Origin: Elmis aenea
Taxonomy: Eukaryota > Arthropoda > Insecta > Coleoptera > Elmidae
Assembly: GCA_947652605.1 (NCBI GenBank)
Contig: OX393576.1
Location: forward strand, 62,286,966 to 62,350,965
Length of the DNA stretch: 64,000 bases
Direction of reading: 5' to 3'
This document shows positions 48,327 through 59,133 of this stretch, piece after piece. The position numbers and the translations under genes are program-made. The notes beneath the pieces are model-generated. The model saw nothing but the letters and a program-made list of their open reading frames with translations, ran no database searches and was not told where the DNA came from. The number at the start of each line of letters is the position of its first letter. Within the stretch, counting starts at the first letter, position 1.

Positions 48327-48933
48327 TGTTAGGCGCGAAGCGCGCGACGAAGACGCCGCAGGGGCGTACTTTGGCCGTTGATTGTAAATAATCAACGTAA
48401 TCGAACAACAATTACAATTTATTATAATGAATAAAATACAAACAGTACTGCCTTTTAACAGTATTAGCAAAAGAATGATCTCAAGCCAACCCCGAGACCC
48501 CTCAGGGTGGCTTCACAACATATCTTAAGTGTTTTTAACATAAACTAATATGACATTCCTGGACCAGGCATATTTGTGTTCAAATATTCTTTACGTAAAC
48601 AGTATTGCTAGAGGTTTTAACTAGTTGTTAGTTTAGTGTATATTTCATTATAAAACAAAGCAACTAAGTACGTAAATTAATTATTTTGTAGAAATAATTC
48701 GATATTACTAAGGTCATTTAACAGGTGAAAATATGAACAAAAAGTATGTTTCAGTTTATTGTTTAATAATAGGTGATTGTAAACATTAAAAAAATGTACC
48801 TACTACTTTTTTAGTCATAGCTATATCTAAAAAACTTACAAAATTAATCTTAAATTCGAGGTAAATAAAATATAGGCTATATATAATAGTAGATAATTGA
48901 TAAAGTTGGTTTCTCCTGTTGTTTGATTATAGT

Positions 48934-49050
48934 TAAATAAACGAAAAGTTGCTGGTTTTCAAACAGGTTTATTCGTTGCAAATTCTTTTTTTGAAAAAGA
49001 ATTTGCAACGAATAAACCTATTTGAAAACCAGCAACTTTTCGTTTATTTA
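48934..49050. repeat. 117-bp near-perfect hairpin between 14-bp direct repeats
   Basis: The left arm TAAATAAACGAAAAGTTGCT...GGTTTATTCGTTGCAAATTC is followed after a 2-4-base tip by its reverse complement, with one mismatch (CAAACAGG against CCTATTTG). The stretch is flanked by the 14-bp direct repeat TAATAGTAGATAAT at 48884-48897 and 49049-49062. The structure suggests an insertion with inverted copying of one arm (inference). Confidence 0.9.
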
Positions 49051-49456
49051 ATAGTAGATAATGTTCAATTCAATGATTCTACTATATTAATTTACACTTA
49101 TAAGTTTTGAATGTTATCAGTTTTATGCTTAGATCATATAAAAAAAGGTATATGGCTTTTTGTAAAACAACCACTGTTAGTTAAGTATAAATATAATACA
49201 AATGTCATAAACGAAGCAACAGTGCTTTAAGACTAATCAGCATTTTTAATCAAACATAAACATGCACCAAATAGCATACTACAAATAAGTATTGTTTAAA
49301 ACTACAGATTTTTTTGTTGGAAAGTAATAGGCTGCTTCATATTACATATTATTGCCATATGATTAATGCTTAATGCTAATGATAATGCTTAATGATAATG
49401 TTTTTCACTTTAGTGTATTTTTTTTTGCATAAATACTATTTAATATATTTTTTAGT

Positions 49457-49687
49457 TTATTCAAATTTTAAATGGTCTTCGCAACAATATAATTTAGTTT
49501 TTTCGCTTACGTCGGAAATAAAACGTCTTGCTGCATCAAACCATTTTTTTCTTTTGGTGGAATTATCCGGAATAGCAAAAAACAATTTTTCTGTTTTTTT
49601 TGTAGAAGCGGTCTTACATTCAGGCATTAAACACCACTTTCTTCTGTACGACGACATGGTTGCGTTATATTTACAACAAGCACACAC
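49457..49687 (-). pseudogene. THAP-domain remnant
   Basis: The 76-codon frame carries a C2CH THAP zinc finger. Counting from its first codon these are Cys19 and Cys24 (in KWCLMPECKT), the LFFAIP motif at 35-40, Trp49 in KRKKWFDAARR, and Cys69-x-x-His72 in KLYCCEDHLKF. A likely start is the Met at position 11 (MSSYRRKWC). THAP domains bind DNA and form the N-terminus of P-element transposases and of host THAP proteins. The frame stops right after the His, before the usual C-terminal A-V-P-F box, so this is truncated or the first exon of a broken gene. Being between inverted repeats it is more likely transposon-derived. Confidence 0.75.
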
Positions 49688-50588
49688 GTGTGATTACGCT
49701 TCATCGAGGAGTACGTACGGAGTATGACGTCATTTCTCGTGCGCATCGTTCAAGCCGTTTACGGCGCAACTTGCCGCGGGAAAACTTTAATCGTTAATAA
49801 TAAATAAACGAAGTTGATTAAAACAATTTTAACTTCACATATGATATTCTGAACACCAAATCTATCAAATTCTGAAGAAATTAAAAATTAGTGTAAACGC
49901 CCATTACGCACTCATAAAAATATGCAGCTACGTGGCTCCGTGCGCAACTTTTCCATTCGTGCGTAATATGCTTCTTACAACTGTTGTTATGTAATATACT
50001 AATATTCAACAGTAATAGTAACTGAAAAATCATAAACTATTATGAAATGTAAAAAATATCTTAAGTGCTTTAAGTCTTTTTGTGTTTCATTAGATTAGCT
50101 TAATTATGTGATCTTTTGTTTTTTTTTTCCATGGCCACTTAGATTAAACCCTATAAATACGGTAATATTGTTACAATTTACTCATTTTTAAGATGAACCT
50201 AACAACCCATACATCAATGAATGAGAAAAAAATTATCTTTTTAATGGCGTCGCAGCTGATTACAACCCGTATATAAAATAAGAAAGTTAATGTTAAAATA
50301 ACAAAAGCAAATGAAGATTGGTCAACATATTAACTTATTTAAATTCTACACAAAAAATGTTATTGTGATATTGTCAAAAAATATTTTGTATATGATTTTA
50401 AATTAACAAGTTATAAGCAAAATCGGAAACGTAATTTTTATTAATAGCGCACAAACTATTCGTTTTTTAAAGATTTTTTAAAAGAATAGTTGCTATTAAA
50501 TCAAAGATCATTTTGACTCCATTGACCAACTCTGTATCTCTTATCGTTTACGAGATCCCATGCTGTTCACAATAACTGGCACACCCTG

Positions 50589-51818
50589 TATACGTCCATA
50601 TACATATAAATATCTTCAATCTCAAAGTGTGTTGCTAAGATAAGACAAGTTCTAAACTTAAAGACATGACGATAAAGTTTAATGCAATTTTAGTCACTTC
50701 ACATAGAAGCGCCATTAACTCAACACCACCTGAACAATTATCTTCCATATTAAATGTTAAGTTCCCATTAGCTAAGCTTCAAATTGTACAAGTATATTAA
50801 CTTCTATTCGATTGAATTTGAAAAGCCTCAAGGCAGGTACATATTACTTAAAACTACATTCAATTTAATACATATCTGATCTGTCTATACCCATTTAAGT
50901 TTGTCAATTTGTGTTTGTTTTAAGTCTTGCCAACAGTTCATAATTATCTTGTTTATGCGTTTCATAATCGTTATATTTTATTGTTGTTAGTTATTACGAA
51001 AGTTTGTGCAAGTTATAATTGTTCTTTCTCCTTGCGTGATCTTTAATGATCCTACAAAGTAAATATTGACAACTCTTGTATGTTTAAAAACCTTAATGAC
51101 TTCAAAACGAAAAAGAAAACTTGACGTCAGAAAGTTTTACACGAGTTTTTCTATTGCTTTTATATGTTGAACCAAGTTTTCATAGATACACTTAAAAGTG
51201 ATTGTAGTAAAAGTGTGTTCACGTATATCCCCTACAAATTTACAGACATTGTGAAAAGTTAATTATGATTTTAAATATTTCAGGTTTTATTTATAATATA
51301 ATTTAAAAGGAATTATTTTGATAGGAATTTCACTGAGAGTATATTAAAAGAGTTACTGATCTATACAGATAGTGTTTTAAGAATGACATCAACAAAAAAT
51401 TAAAAGACAATTAAACTCAAACTAAAAAAATAATTACTCATAATCAAGCAACCTTAAAAACACTAGATTTCTTGCTTCACTGTAAATCAGTGGAATCTGA
51501 ATAACTATTACACAGTTTGAACAATTTGTTTAGTCCTGTTTTGTTATGGTTGTGGCATAATATCCAATAGTAGTGTTCTCATTAGTAGTAATTATTCAGA
51601 TTCCACTAGTTTACAGTTAAGCAAGAAAGCAAGTGTTTGTGAAGTCACTTGATTATGAGTAGGTAATTTTTTTTTTTTAATGGCCTACTAAAAATTTTAT
51701 AGTATAACCTTACTAAAAGTCTAGGCCGTTGAAAATGCTCTACAAGGATACACCAAAAAAATTATTAAAACCAATTTTTAAAAAAAGGTCGGTGACGTTA
51801 CAACAAATAAATGAAGGT
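50589..51818. other. AT-rich DNA with a small inverted repeat
   Basis: 51455-51665 holds an inverted pair: the left AATCAAGCAACC...TTCTTGCTTCACTGTAAATCAGTGGAATCTGAATAA against the right TTATTCAGATTCCACTAGTTTACAGTTAAGCAAGAAAGC...TGATTATGAGTA. A 200-bp palindromic MITE-like element is likely (about 51435-51665) but its ends are not fixed. No gene seen. Confidence 0.5.
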
Positions 51819-51826
51819 GTTTAAAA

Positions 51827-53306
51827 CAGGGATGGAATAACGTTTTAAATCGTTACGTTATTGTATAACGTTATTTATTATTTGTTTTCGTTACATAACG
51901 TTATAAATAACATTAAAAAAATGAATTGTTATGTTATATAACGTTATATAACGTTACATAAATTATGATAAACAGGGTGTTTCTTAAATAATACGAAAAA
52001 ATTCGGGGGGTGATTCCTTATCGAAAATTAAGGGGGGTCTTTTATATATAATTTTTTCCCTAGACGTCTCCTTTCGGAGTTAGACCCCCCTAAAGGGGAG
52101 CGGTAAAATTAGGTTTTTATTTTATTTCTCGTATTTGGATAAATGTAGGAGAATTATATTTGGTAGATGTATTATACTTATTAAAAGGTTTCCATAGTAA
52201 TATTTTCAATCATCTTCCACCTTCACAGAGGGCTGAAAAGTGTGACCCCCGTTGGTTTTTTATTCAGAACTTTTTGGTGAGTTAAAATTTTGCAATTTAA
52301 TTTTAAATTTTGATTTATTTAGAACCTTATTTTATTCTTTTTCTCGTAAATCCTACAGTTTTGAGTAAAAAATTAAATGAGTGAATATGATGTTTATGTT
52401 CATATTGGGATTGATAGAATTGACAGGCGTTTTAGCATTGTCGCCGTGTAAGCGTCAAAATGAATTACACCTTACACCCGTCACTTCCACCCAATATGAA
52501 CATAAACAAACCATGGTAAACACCAAAATGAATCGTTTTATATTAAAATATTTGATGTTGCATGTTCATTCATATAATTTTTTACTCAAAAACTGTAGGT
52601 TTACCGAGAAAATTTAAAGAATAAAAAAACTTGTAAATAAATCAAGTTTAAAAAAAAATTTAAATTGCTAGATTACAACCCACCAAAAAGTTCTGATAAA
52701 AAAAAAACAACAGGGGTCGCACTTTTCAGCCCCCTGTGATTAAAAATATTACTATGGGAAACCTTTTAATAAGTATAAAACATCTACCTAACATCATTCT
52801 CCTACATTTATCCAAATTTGAGAAATAAAATAAAAATCCAATTTTACCGATCCCCTTTAAGGGGGTGTAGCTCCGAAAGAAGACCCAAAAGAAAAAAAAT
52901 TTATATGAAAGACCCCTCTTAATTTTGGATAAGGAATCGCCTCCCGATTTTTTTTGCATTATTTAAGAAACATGTGTATAAAAATAATTTTTATTTGAAA
53001 CTATCAAATTGTTTTTGGAATCTGTAACTGTAAATTTAAGAAATGGTACAAAATCATATATTTTATTTTCATTTTAATTTTTAAAATACAGACAAAATAT
53101 TATATCTTCTGAAAATAAAAAGATCGCCAAATAAAAATATAATTTATAGAGAATAACGATACAAAATAACTTTTAATGAAACGTTATCGGTTATTATAAC
53201 GTTATATAACGTTATAAAAATATCGTTACGTTATTTTATAAAAAATTATAGTTGAATCGTTATTATAACATTATCGGGTATCGTTACGTTACGTTTTCCA
53301 TCCCTG
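51827..53306. mobile_element. hAT-type MITE (CAGGGATGGAA), second copy, with nested palindrome
   Basis: Starts CAGGGATGGAATAACG and ends CGTTTTCCATCCCTG, with perfect 8-bp duplication GTTTAAAA (51819-51826 and 53307-53314). It is inverted relative to 6742-8184: the end with CGATACCCGATAACG lies left there and right here. The interior is occupied by copy D of the CAGGGTG palindrome at the same site as in the other copy. Confidence 0.92.
51973..52973. mobile_element. Palindromic CAGGGTG element nested in hAT MITE (copy D)
   Basis: The left end CAGGGTGTTTCTTAAATAAT is intact; the right end is eroded to AAGAAACATGTGTATA, equivalent to the eroded left end of copy B. Arms carry CCTTTCGGAGTTAGACCCC and the complement GGGGGTGTAGCTCCGAAAG. 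Central sequence CCATGGTAAACACCAAAATG is as in the other copies. Confidence 0.87.
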
Positions 53307-53314
53307 GTTTAAAA

Positions 53315-53804
53315 CAATGTTTTTGCCAAGTTGTAACTAAGACTGTTTCATTTAATAAATATATAAGGTTTGTTGATGGTTAAATCACAATTGAAGTCGC
53401 TATAGTCTTGGGTCCATTTTGTAGAACAGACTGTATGTGTATACCTTTAAAAATGACAATTTTTTTACACGTGACACGTATAAATATACACAATACCCGG
53501 CACCTCCACCAAATTTGCAGAGTATTAAAATCAAATTAATTATGTTTTTTTAAATATCGTCAGTTCTAATAAAGATAAAATTTTAAACAAAACGGCGAAC
53601 ACCTTCTTCTTGGCTCAAAAGTGTTTAAAATTTTGTAGCCTATACAGGTCTTCCTAAACAACACCTACTTTGGATCTTTAAAGCCGTAAAATTATTCTCT
53701 TTACTTTTTCAAAGTTGTTCTGGTCTATCATGCATTCTTTTTATTTTTGGATTAGCTCCAATGCTTTTCTGAATTGATTTTTGTCTTATCATGATCAGAA
53801 TATA
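53315..53804. other. AT-rich DNA, no gene seen
   Basis: No repeat ends or coding domain. Confidence 0.4.
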
Positions 53805-55339
53805 CATAGAAAAGCCACTAAGGGGACCTCGTAAACGGTAAGAGGTACAAAGAAGTTTAAACAAGACAAATTGTACCCCTTTCTAAGATCTATTCAGTGA
53901 TGCTTTGATGTTTTATAAAAGTTCCATGGCACGCTAGGTAATAAACAAAATGGGATTTTTTTTAATTCGTTGATAACTAGGTTATAGTTGATGGTTGAAA
54001 AATATGTTTGGGTAAAAAGTTATAGATTTTTTACGCACTGTAAAGTGAAACATTTATTTGTTTTATTAGCGTTAAAATTCTTAGATAAATTACAAACTTC
54101 CGTTTTTTAAATGGAAACCATAGTTGGCTATGACATGAAAAAGCTTATTTTTTACTTGTTTCCAATTAGGGATTCTGTCCTGGGACTTACGTCCCGGGAA
54201 TTCCCGGGACATTCTTAGTCTCGAGTCCAGGGACATTTAGTTCGAGACTCGAGACGAGACTTCATGTTACACTGAAATTAATTTTTGATACTTCAAATTT
54301 TTAAATAAATTTTTCTGCCACGAGTTAAAGGAAAATTGCTAAGTTTATTAGTAAAAATATATTTTACTTATGCCTGTTATGTTTTAAAGTTTATGGATAA
54401 TTGTTAAGTTTATTTAAAATAGGTATTTACTTGGAAATATATATTTTATTTACTGTAGAATGAAGACTAAATTAAAAATTATAATACGTCTACTACTACT
54501 ACCATACTTTATTCATACAGTAAATGCTTCAAAAACAAAATCCGTTTGATTTAAAAAAAAAAATCATTTGCTGTTTATGGATGTGTGACGTATAAGTCAG
54601 CCAGCCGCGTTCTGTCAACTGTCACGACTGATTCACAATCAAGGCACGTCCAAAGAAGCAATTTTAAGTATGTAGAGCGGGTGCTTTCAGAAACAATGTC
54701 ATTGTCAAGAAATAATTTATTTTTTACTGTGTAAATCGCCGTTAAATTTTCAGTATATGAATATCGCATTATATTTCTTGTAATTTATGAAATCTTCCGT
54801 CATTTTTGACAGATTATACCACCATTTTCAAGTAAGTAAATAAAATTCGTAAGAGTCTCGAAGTCCCGGGAATTCCCGGGACTTTGATAAAAAAAAATCT
54901 CGAGTCCCGGGACTTCAAAAATTGTCGAGACTCAGAATCCCTATTTCCAATAATATAAGGTTAAATGTATTTGTTTTGATATTTAGGTTCAAAACAAATA
55001 AAAATCATTAAACAGTTCCTATGAAGCTATAAAGTGCCATGAATTTAAACAATATTGAAACAAATGAATGTATCCATTTTACAGTGCGTTAATAAATCTA
55101 CAACTTCTTCCCCAAAAATACTTTTGTACTATCAAGTACAAACGAGTCATGAAAGATTTTTTTTAAAGTCAATTTTGATTTTGTTTATTATCTAGCTTGC
55201 CGTGACCCTTTTTTAAAACATTATTAAAGCATAACTGAATAAGTTTCAAAAAGGGGAACAATTTGTCTAATTTAAACTTCTTTGTAGCTCTTACCGTTTT
55301 TGAGATCCCAATAGTGACTCTTTTATGTGGATCACCCTG
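53805..55339. mobile_element. TIR element (CAGGGTGACCCACTATT family), copy 2, with nested hAT element
   Basis: The right end CAATAGTGACTCTTTTATGTGGATCACCCTG is clear; the left end is eroded to GCCACTAAGGGGACCTCGTA. Arm blocks match copy 1 at 25786: GGCACGCTAGGTAATAAAC, AACCATAGTTGGCTATGAC, CTTCTTTGTAGCTCTTACCG. It is split by the hAT element at 54167-54943; removing that and one duplication restores the palindrome. Confidence 0.8.
54167..54943. mobile_element. hAT element (TAGGGATTCTG ends) with CCCGGGAATTCCCGGG palindromes
   Basis: Starts TAGGGATTCTGTCCTGGGAC and ends CGAGACTCAGAATCCCTA, with perfect 8-bp duplication TTTCCAAT (54159-54166 and 54944-54951). Each subterminal region has the 20-bp perfect palindrome GTCCCGGGAATTCCCGGGAC and CTCGAGAC words, likely transposase-binding repeats. 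The interior lacks a transposase. A related fragment with CGAGACGAGAC is at 21331-21446. Confidence 0.92.
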
Positions 55340-56337
55340 TACATACACTTATTTATTTTTTAATTAAAACCAAGAGAAAAGGTCATAGACGAATGCATTG
55401 CAATGTATCGCGTACCACATAGAACATGCAAATCAACGCTCATTAATTTTGTTCATCGATGAACGTAATATTCTGCAACAATGTACGTACGTACTTATGA
55501 TGTATCGATATAATGGTACTATTTACATGAATAAGCATAAAGGAAGCGCTGTATCAGGCCACGAAATAATGATACGTTAAGACTTGAGTGATGTTCTGTC
55601 AACAGCTATCGGTCTAGCGAATCCTTCGCTATGGCAATAATTTTATTCGTCACATTAAGATATTATTTACAACATACATGAGACAACACAGTCTGAGTAA
55701 ATAACTAATCTGTAATTTTTAACCTAACCTTTCAATTTTACCATCAGTAAAAAGGTTTAATTATTATTAAACGTTTACCTATTTAAAACAATCAGAAATT
55801 GACTGGAATTTACTATTTTTAATTTTGTATTACGAACTTTCAAACATCGTGTGACATGTTTCGGTATAGTTAAAATATTTTACGAACGCAAATACATGTA
55901 TGATTTTCTTTCATTTGAATATAGCTTACTTACAGCATACTTTAAATGTAAAATTTTAACCGATAAAAAAGCATCAACTGGTATAAGGCACGTACCACGT
56001 TTCATGCAATTATAATTTATGCATCATGCATGATATATGGAAATCCCTTCCAGCAATAAAAATGTATCCATAAATCATCAGAAGTGTGAAAAATAAATGA
56101 GGCGTGAAAAATTTTTAAGCTTACGAAATCACTTTTTATTATTAAACATGTTTATACGAATATGTTTAACAGGAAATCAAAACTTAAAAGAACAAGACGT
56201 TGCTAGAGAAGTTCAATAAGATTAGTTTTTGTTTTACACTGTTAATTTAAAACATTACAAGTTTTGGGAACTATGTGTAGTAATTTAGTTTTTGCATATA
56301 AAAAAAGTTACAAATATGTAAAAGTTTTGTATATAGA
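55340..56337. other. Apparently single-copy DNA
   Basis: No repeats or domains recognised. The frame at 55398-55580 is short and without features. Confidence 0.35.
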
Positions 56338-56890
56338 GGGTGACAATAATCTACAGGGTGTCCCAAATTCGAGTAAATGCATGGGGGATCTCGCTTAACT
56401 TAAGCGAGGTCGGTTAAATTAGGGCAAAGTTGCGAAATTAGATGCTCATCAAATATCTGCAAAGAAAATTTTCATAGCTGTCTTAGTTCTAAAGTTATTC
56501 AAGAAAAACTGAAAAAATTGATTTTCGTTTTTTTGCCATATTTCCTAAATTTTTTAAGATATCGACAATTCTGGAAGCACTTCCCCATGGCAACTTCTTA
56601 CGCTTTATATTTTGAGATAAACATAAAATTTCCAACAACGTTTCGGCTCTTTAGAAACCTCATCAACTTTATTATTTTAAATACGGCGAAAAAATTTTAA
56701 TATCATAGTCGGATAGCATTTTGTCTTGCGATTTCATTAATATACATATGACACCTAATATCTAAAACGATAATTTACCCAAAAATTTGAGAAAAAATCA
56801 TTTGGTGCAATTTTTTAATCAAAATCAAAAATTAAAAAAACAAAACAATTTTTTTGTTATTTTGTTGTTCTGTTAAAACTGTCACGTTGA
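56338..56890 (+). mobile_element. Partial TIR elements: nested CAGGGTG ends
   Basis: GAGGGTGACAATAATC at 56338 is the eroded left end of the family at 46758, interrupted after about 18 bases by a second left end, CAGGGTGTCCCAAATTCGAG. The second continues with GATCTCGCTTAACTTAAGCG and GGCAAAGTTGCGAAATTAG. No right ends were found, so both are truncated. Confidence 0.55.
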
Positions 56891-57159
56891 CATTAATATG
56901 ATCGTGATTAATTGTATAATTTGCAACCAGCTAGAAATTCTTTGTACAGATTTTTTTTTCTGAGCTGGAATTAATTCCCTTTTCCAATCAATGAAATTTT
57001 TATAATTTTTTAAAACAAAAATCTGGTTTTGCTAAAGGATAAATAAAAATACATTGTATTTATAAGAAAAAAAATTATATTATATTACCAACAAATAGTC
57101 TTATTTTTATTTCATAAAATAAGTGATTAAATACATAGTACATTATTACATTTTTACAT

Positions 57160-57558
57160 TCAGTTTTTATTAGCTCCTTGTTGTTTTTCCCACGATAGAA
57201 TGTTAATTATAAAATTCTTGATATTCTTCTGGTATGTAATGAACGACTTTTTGTATATCATCAACGTTTTGCCATTTAAGGGCTCTGATTGATCACTGTA
57301 TGCCTTTTTTGTTGGAAATTCGAAATCTTCGTTATTCTTGTTTAGTCTAAAAACGTCTTTCCCCAGTCCATCAATAAAAATGGAAGCTTTGACGTAATGT
57401 CTATACTGACTTAATGTAAATGTTACATTTCTGGCTCCAACACAATTTGCATATTGTTTGAAAAATTTTGGCCACCACTTCTTAAAACTTAAACACTTTT
57501 CATTTTTTACATCATGAACCGTAAATGTATTATTTTTTAATACAATATTCGTAGCGTA
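57160..57558 (-). pseudogene. Decayed coding sequence of unknown (probably transposon) family
   Basis: A frame with no ATG is open for 132 codons on the minus strand: LKNNTFTVHDVKNEKCLSFK, KWWPKFFKQYANCVGARNVT, FTLSQYRHYVKASIFIDGLG, then FEFPTKKAYSDQSEPLNGK. From about 57253 the next frame gives a better continuation, NVDDIQKVVHYIPEEYQEFY, and then stops. This suggests a one-base frameshift. A TAA precedes the 5' edge. The layout (SFKKWWPKFF, F-x-x-S-x-Y, YIPEEYQEFY) reminds me of proteins encoded by insect transposable elements whose class I cannot name. It is probably the C-terminal part of a dead copy; a host gene is not excluded. Confidence 0.5.
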
Positions 57559-57807
57559 TTATAGAATGCTACCTACTCTGGGACAAGTGGTGCCACTTTG
57601 AATGGAAGAAAGTACCAACTCCAGGAGTTATTTCTTTCATCCACTCAATGAAATATTTTCCAACTGATTTCATTGGTAACCATTAGAAATAACCAAAACT
57701 TGGGAGTTATTTCCTGTTTCCACTCACCGATTCTTATGTATTTTATAAATATCAGTTTAAAAAATGAATAATACCTTTCTTGAAATATAAATTACTTATA
57801 TCGTCTT

Positions 57808-58030
57808 TTTTTAAATTACTGTTATATCAAACATCACTTTAGACTTCGGACAAAATCAACATAAGTCTGTAGTTTTTACAAACTGTTAATTTTGAAAATG
57901 GCTTAAGTCACTTTATAGAAACAAAACATGGCGATTCGTTACCGTATGTCAGAAATTATATGTATATTGAGAAAAATATAAGTAACCGAGATAACAAATA
58001 TGTATAAGTGAAATTTCTCTGTAGTTGACA
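57808..58030 (+). repeat. Dispersed repeat, copy 2
   Basis: Collinear with 5585-5795 over about 220 bases: TTTTTTTAAATTACTGTTAT, CAACATAAGTCTGTAGTTTTTACAAAC in place of its counterpart, ACTGTTAATTTTGAAAATGG, AACATGGCGATTCGTTACCG and GAGATAACAAATATGTATAAGTG. It ends close to the RTE insertion at 58049. Confidence 0.6.
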
Positions 58031-58059
58031 TAAATATTTTCATACGCATTTAATATCTC

Positions 58060-59122
58060 TTCTTCTTCTTAATCGTTTCCTCTTGTACCTTTCGGTGTCG
58101 AGGTATGCTTTTCTATTACTGTATTATCTTTCTCCACTCCTTCCTATCGTTAGCTAATTGTGGCACATCTCTCCAGCTGACTCCTTTTCCTTCTAGTCTC
58201 TTCCTCACTTCTTTTTCCCATTTTATTCTTGGCCTACCTCTAGTTCTTTTTCCCTCTATCTGCATTTTCCATCCTATTTTCGCGTATCTACTTTCTGGCA
58301 TGCGTAGTAAATGTCCCAGCCATCTTAATTGATTCGTCTCCATCTTTTTCTTAATATCTGTTACTCCTAGGTTATTTCGGATTTTTTCGTTACTGATTTT
58401 ATCAATCAGTCTACATCCCTTTATTCTTCTCAAAAACCTCATTTCCTGTACCTGTATTCTTTGTTTTTGTTTTTGAGTTAGTGTCCAAGTTTCTGAACTG
58501 TACGTGAGGATGGGTACGTACACTGCATTAAAAACTCGCGTCTTCGTTTCTTTTGATATTTCCTTCTTACTTATCAAACATTTATTAGTGGTGTAGTAAA
58601 ATTTCGTCGCTGCCGCTATTCTGTTATTCAGATCTTCCTCCAATTTACCATTTTTTGCAATTATTGTTCCTAAATATTTAAAACTTGCTACCTGTTCTAT
58701 CTTTTTTTGGTCTAGCATTATTGTAACTGGTTCATGATTTTTCGCTATAACCATAACCTTTGTCTTTGTTATATTAATATTCATATTATATCTACTTAAT
58801 GTATCTGCCCATACGTCTAGATTAAATTGCAAGTCCTTTTCGCTTTTAGCTAATAACACCACATCATCTGCAAAGGCTAATTCTGTTAAGGTTATTGGTT
58901 TTAGTTTATTCCAACCCCAGTAGGCTTTCTTTGTGTTTTGCTTACATTCTTTAATTATTTTATCCATAAGAATTATAAAGAGCAGTGGACTTAATGTGCC
59001 TCCTTGTCTTACTCCCACTGTTGTTATAAATTCCTGGGAACTGCTGTTATGGGTTCGCACATAATTTCTATTGCTCTTATATAAACTCTTGATGGCGTTT
59101 AATAATCCTTCTCGCACTCTAC
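58060..59122 (-). mobile_element. 5'-truncated RTE retrotransposon, young insertion
   Basis: The element carries the last 333 codons of the reverse transcriptase, a short 3' UTR with ACCTCGACACCGAAAGGTA (minus strand) and a (GAA)n tail. An 11-bp duplication TTTAATATCTC flanks it (58049-58059 and 59123-59133). The uninterrupted frame and the exact duplication indicate a recent insertion. The 5' end is lost, so it cannot move on its own. Confidence 0.92.
58116..59117 (-). CDS. RTE-clade reverse transcriptase, C-terminal 333 residues
   Basis: This copies element RNA into DNA during target-primed integration. Palm motifs are intact: VGVRQGGTLSPLLFIILMDK (about residues 34-53), the catalytic FADDVVLLAKS (82-92, bases 58863-58874 for FADD), and MNINITKTKVMVI (about 108-120). 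The thumb and C-terminal part follow: FKYLGTIIAKNGKLEEDL, NAVYVPILTYSSETWTLTQ, RWLGHLLRMPESRYAKIGW, RTRGRPRIKWEKEVRKRLEG. The N-terminal endonuclease and RT fingers are missing through 5' truncation; the first Met is internal (the codons before it at 59120 still belong to the protein). Without endonuclease and promoter it is expected to be inactive despite the clean frame. Confidence 0.9.
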   Translation of the reverse strand: MREGLLNAIKSLYKSNRNYVRTHNSSSQEFITTVGVRQGGTLSPLLFIILMDKIIKECKQNTKKAYWGWNKLKPITLTELAFADDVVLLAKSEKDLQFNLDVWADTLSRYNMNINITKTKVMVIAKNHEPVTIMLDQKKIEQVASFKYLGTIIAKNGKLEEDLNNRIAAATKFYYTTNKCLISKKEISKETKTRVFNAVYVPILTYSSETWTLTQKQKQRIQVQEMRFLRRIKGCRLIDKISNEKIRNNLGVTDIKKKMETNQLRWLGHLLRMPESRYAKIGWKMQIEGKRTRGRPRIKWEKEVRKRLEGKGVSWRDVPQLANDRKEWRKIIQ

Positions 59123-59133
59123 TTTAATATCTC

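Larger units (their letters stand above)
47949..49905. mobile_element. Inverted-repeat element with a THAP-domain remnant (P-like?)
   Basis: AATGGGCGTTTACAC at 47949-47963 is mirrored by GTGTAAACGCCCATT at 49891-49905, both followed inward by AT-rich DNA. The only coding part is a THAP domain on the minus strand at 49457-49687. P-element transposases start with a THAP domain, so a decayed P-type element is the simplest reading, but other THAP-bearing elements exist and no catalytic segment survives. A LINE tail (48200-48326) and a hairpin insertion (48885-49062) interrupt it. Confidence 0.5.
46758..50588. mobile_element. 3.8-kb TIR element (CAGGGTGACAATAATC) with nested elements
   Basis: The left end CAGGGTGACAATAATCTAAA is TA-flanked; the right end, CAATAACTGGCACACCCTG, is a diverged inverted partner. 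Arm similarity goes on weakly: GTATGGGTAACTTTGTTATT at the left against the right-end complement GCATGGGATCTCGTAAACG. The core has TTTAAATGGCAACCACAGTTGG, shared with the other TIR families. Much of the length is due to insertions, including a THAP-bearing element (47949-49905). The ends being diverged, the pairing of these two termini is probable rather than certain. Confidence 0.55.

Noticed and set aside
58105..58332. Plus-strand frame of 75 codons
   Set aside because: Antisense shadow of the RTE reverse transcriptase.
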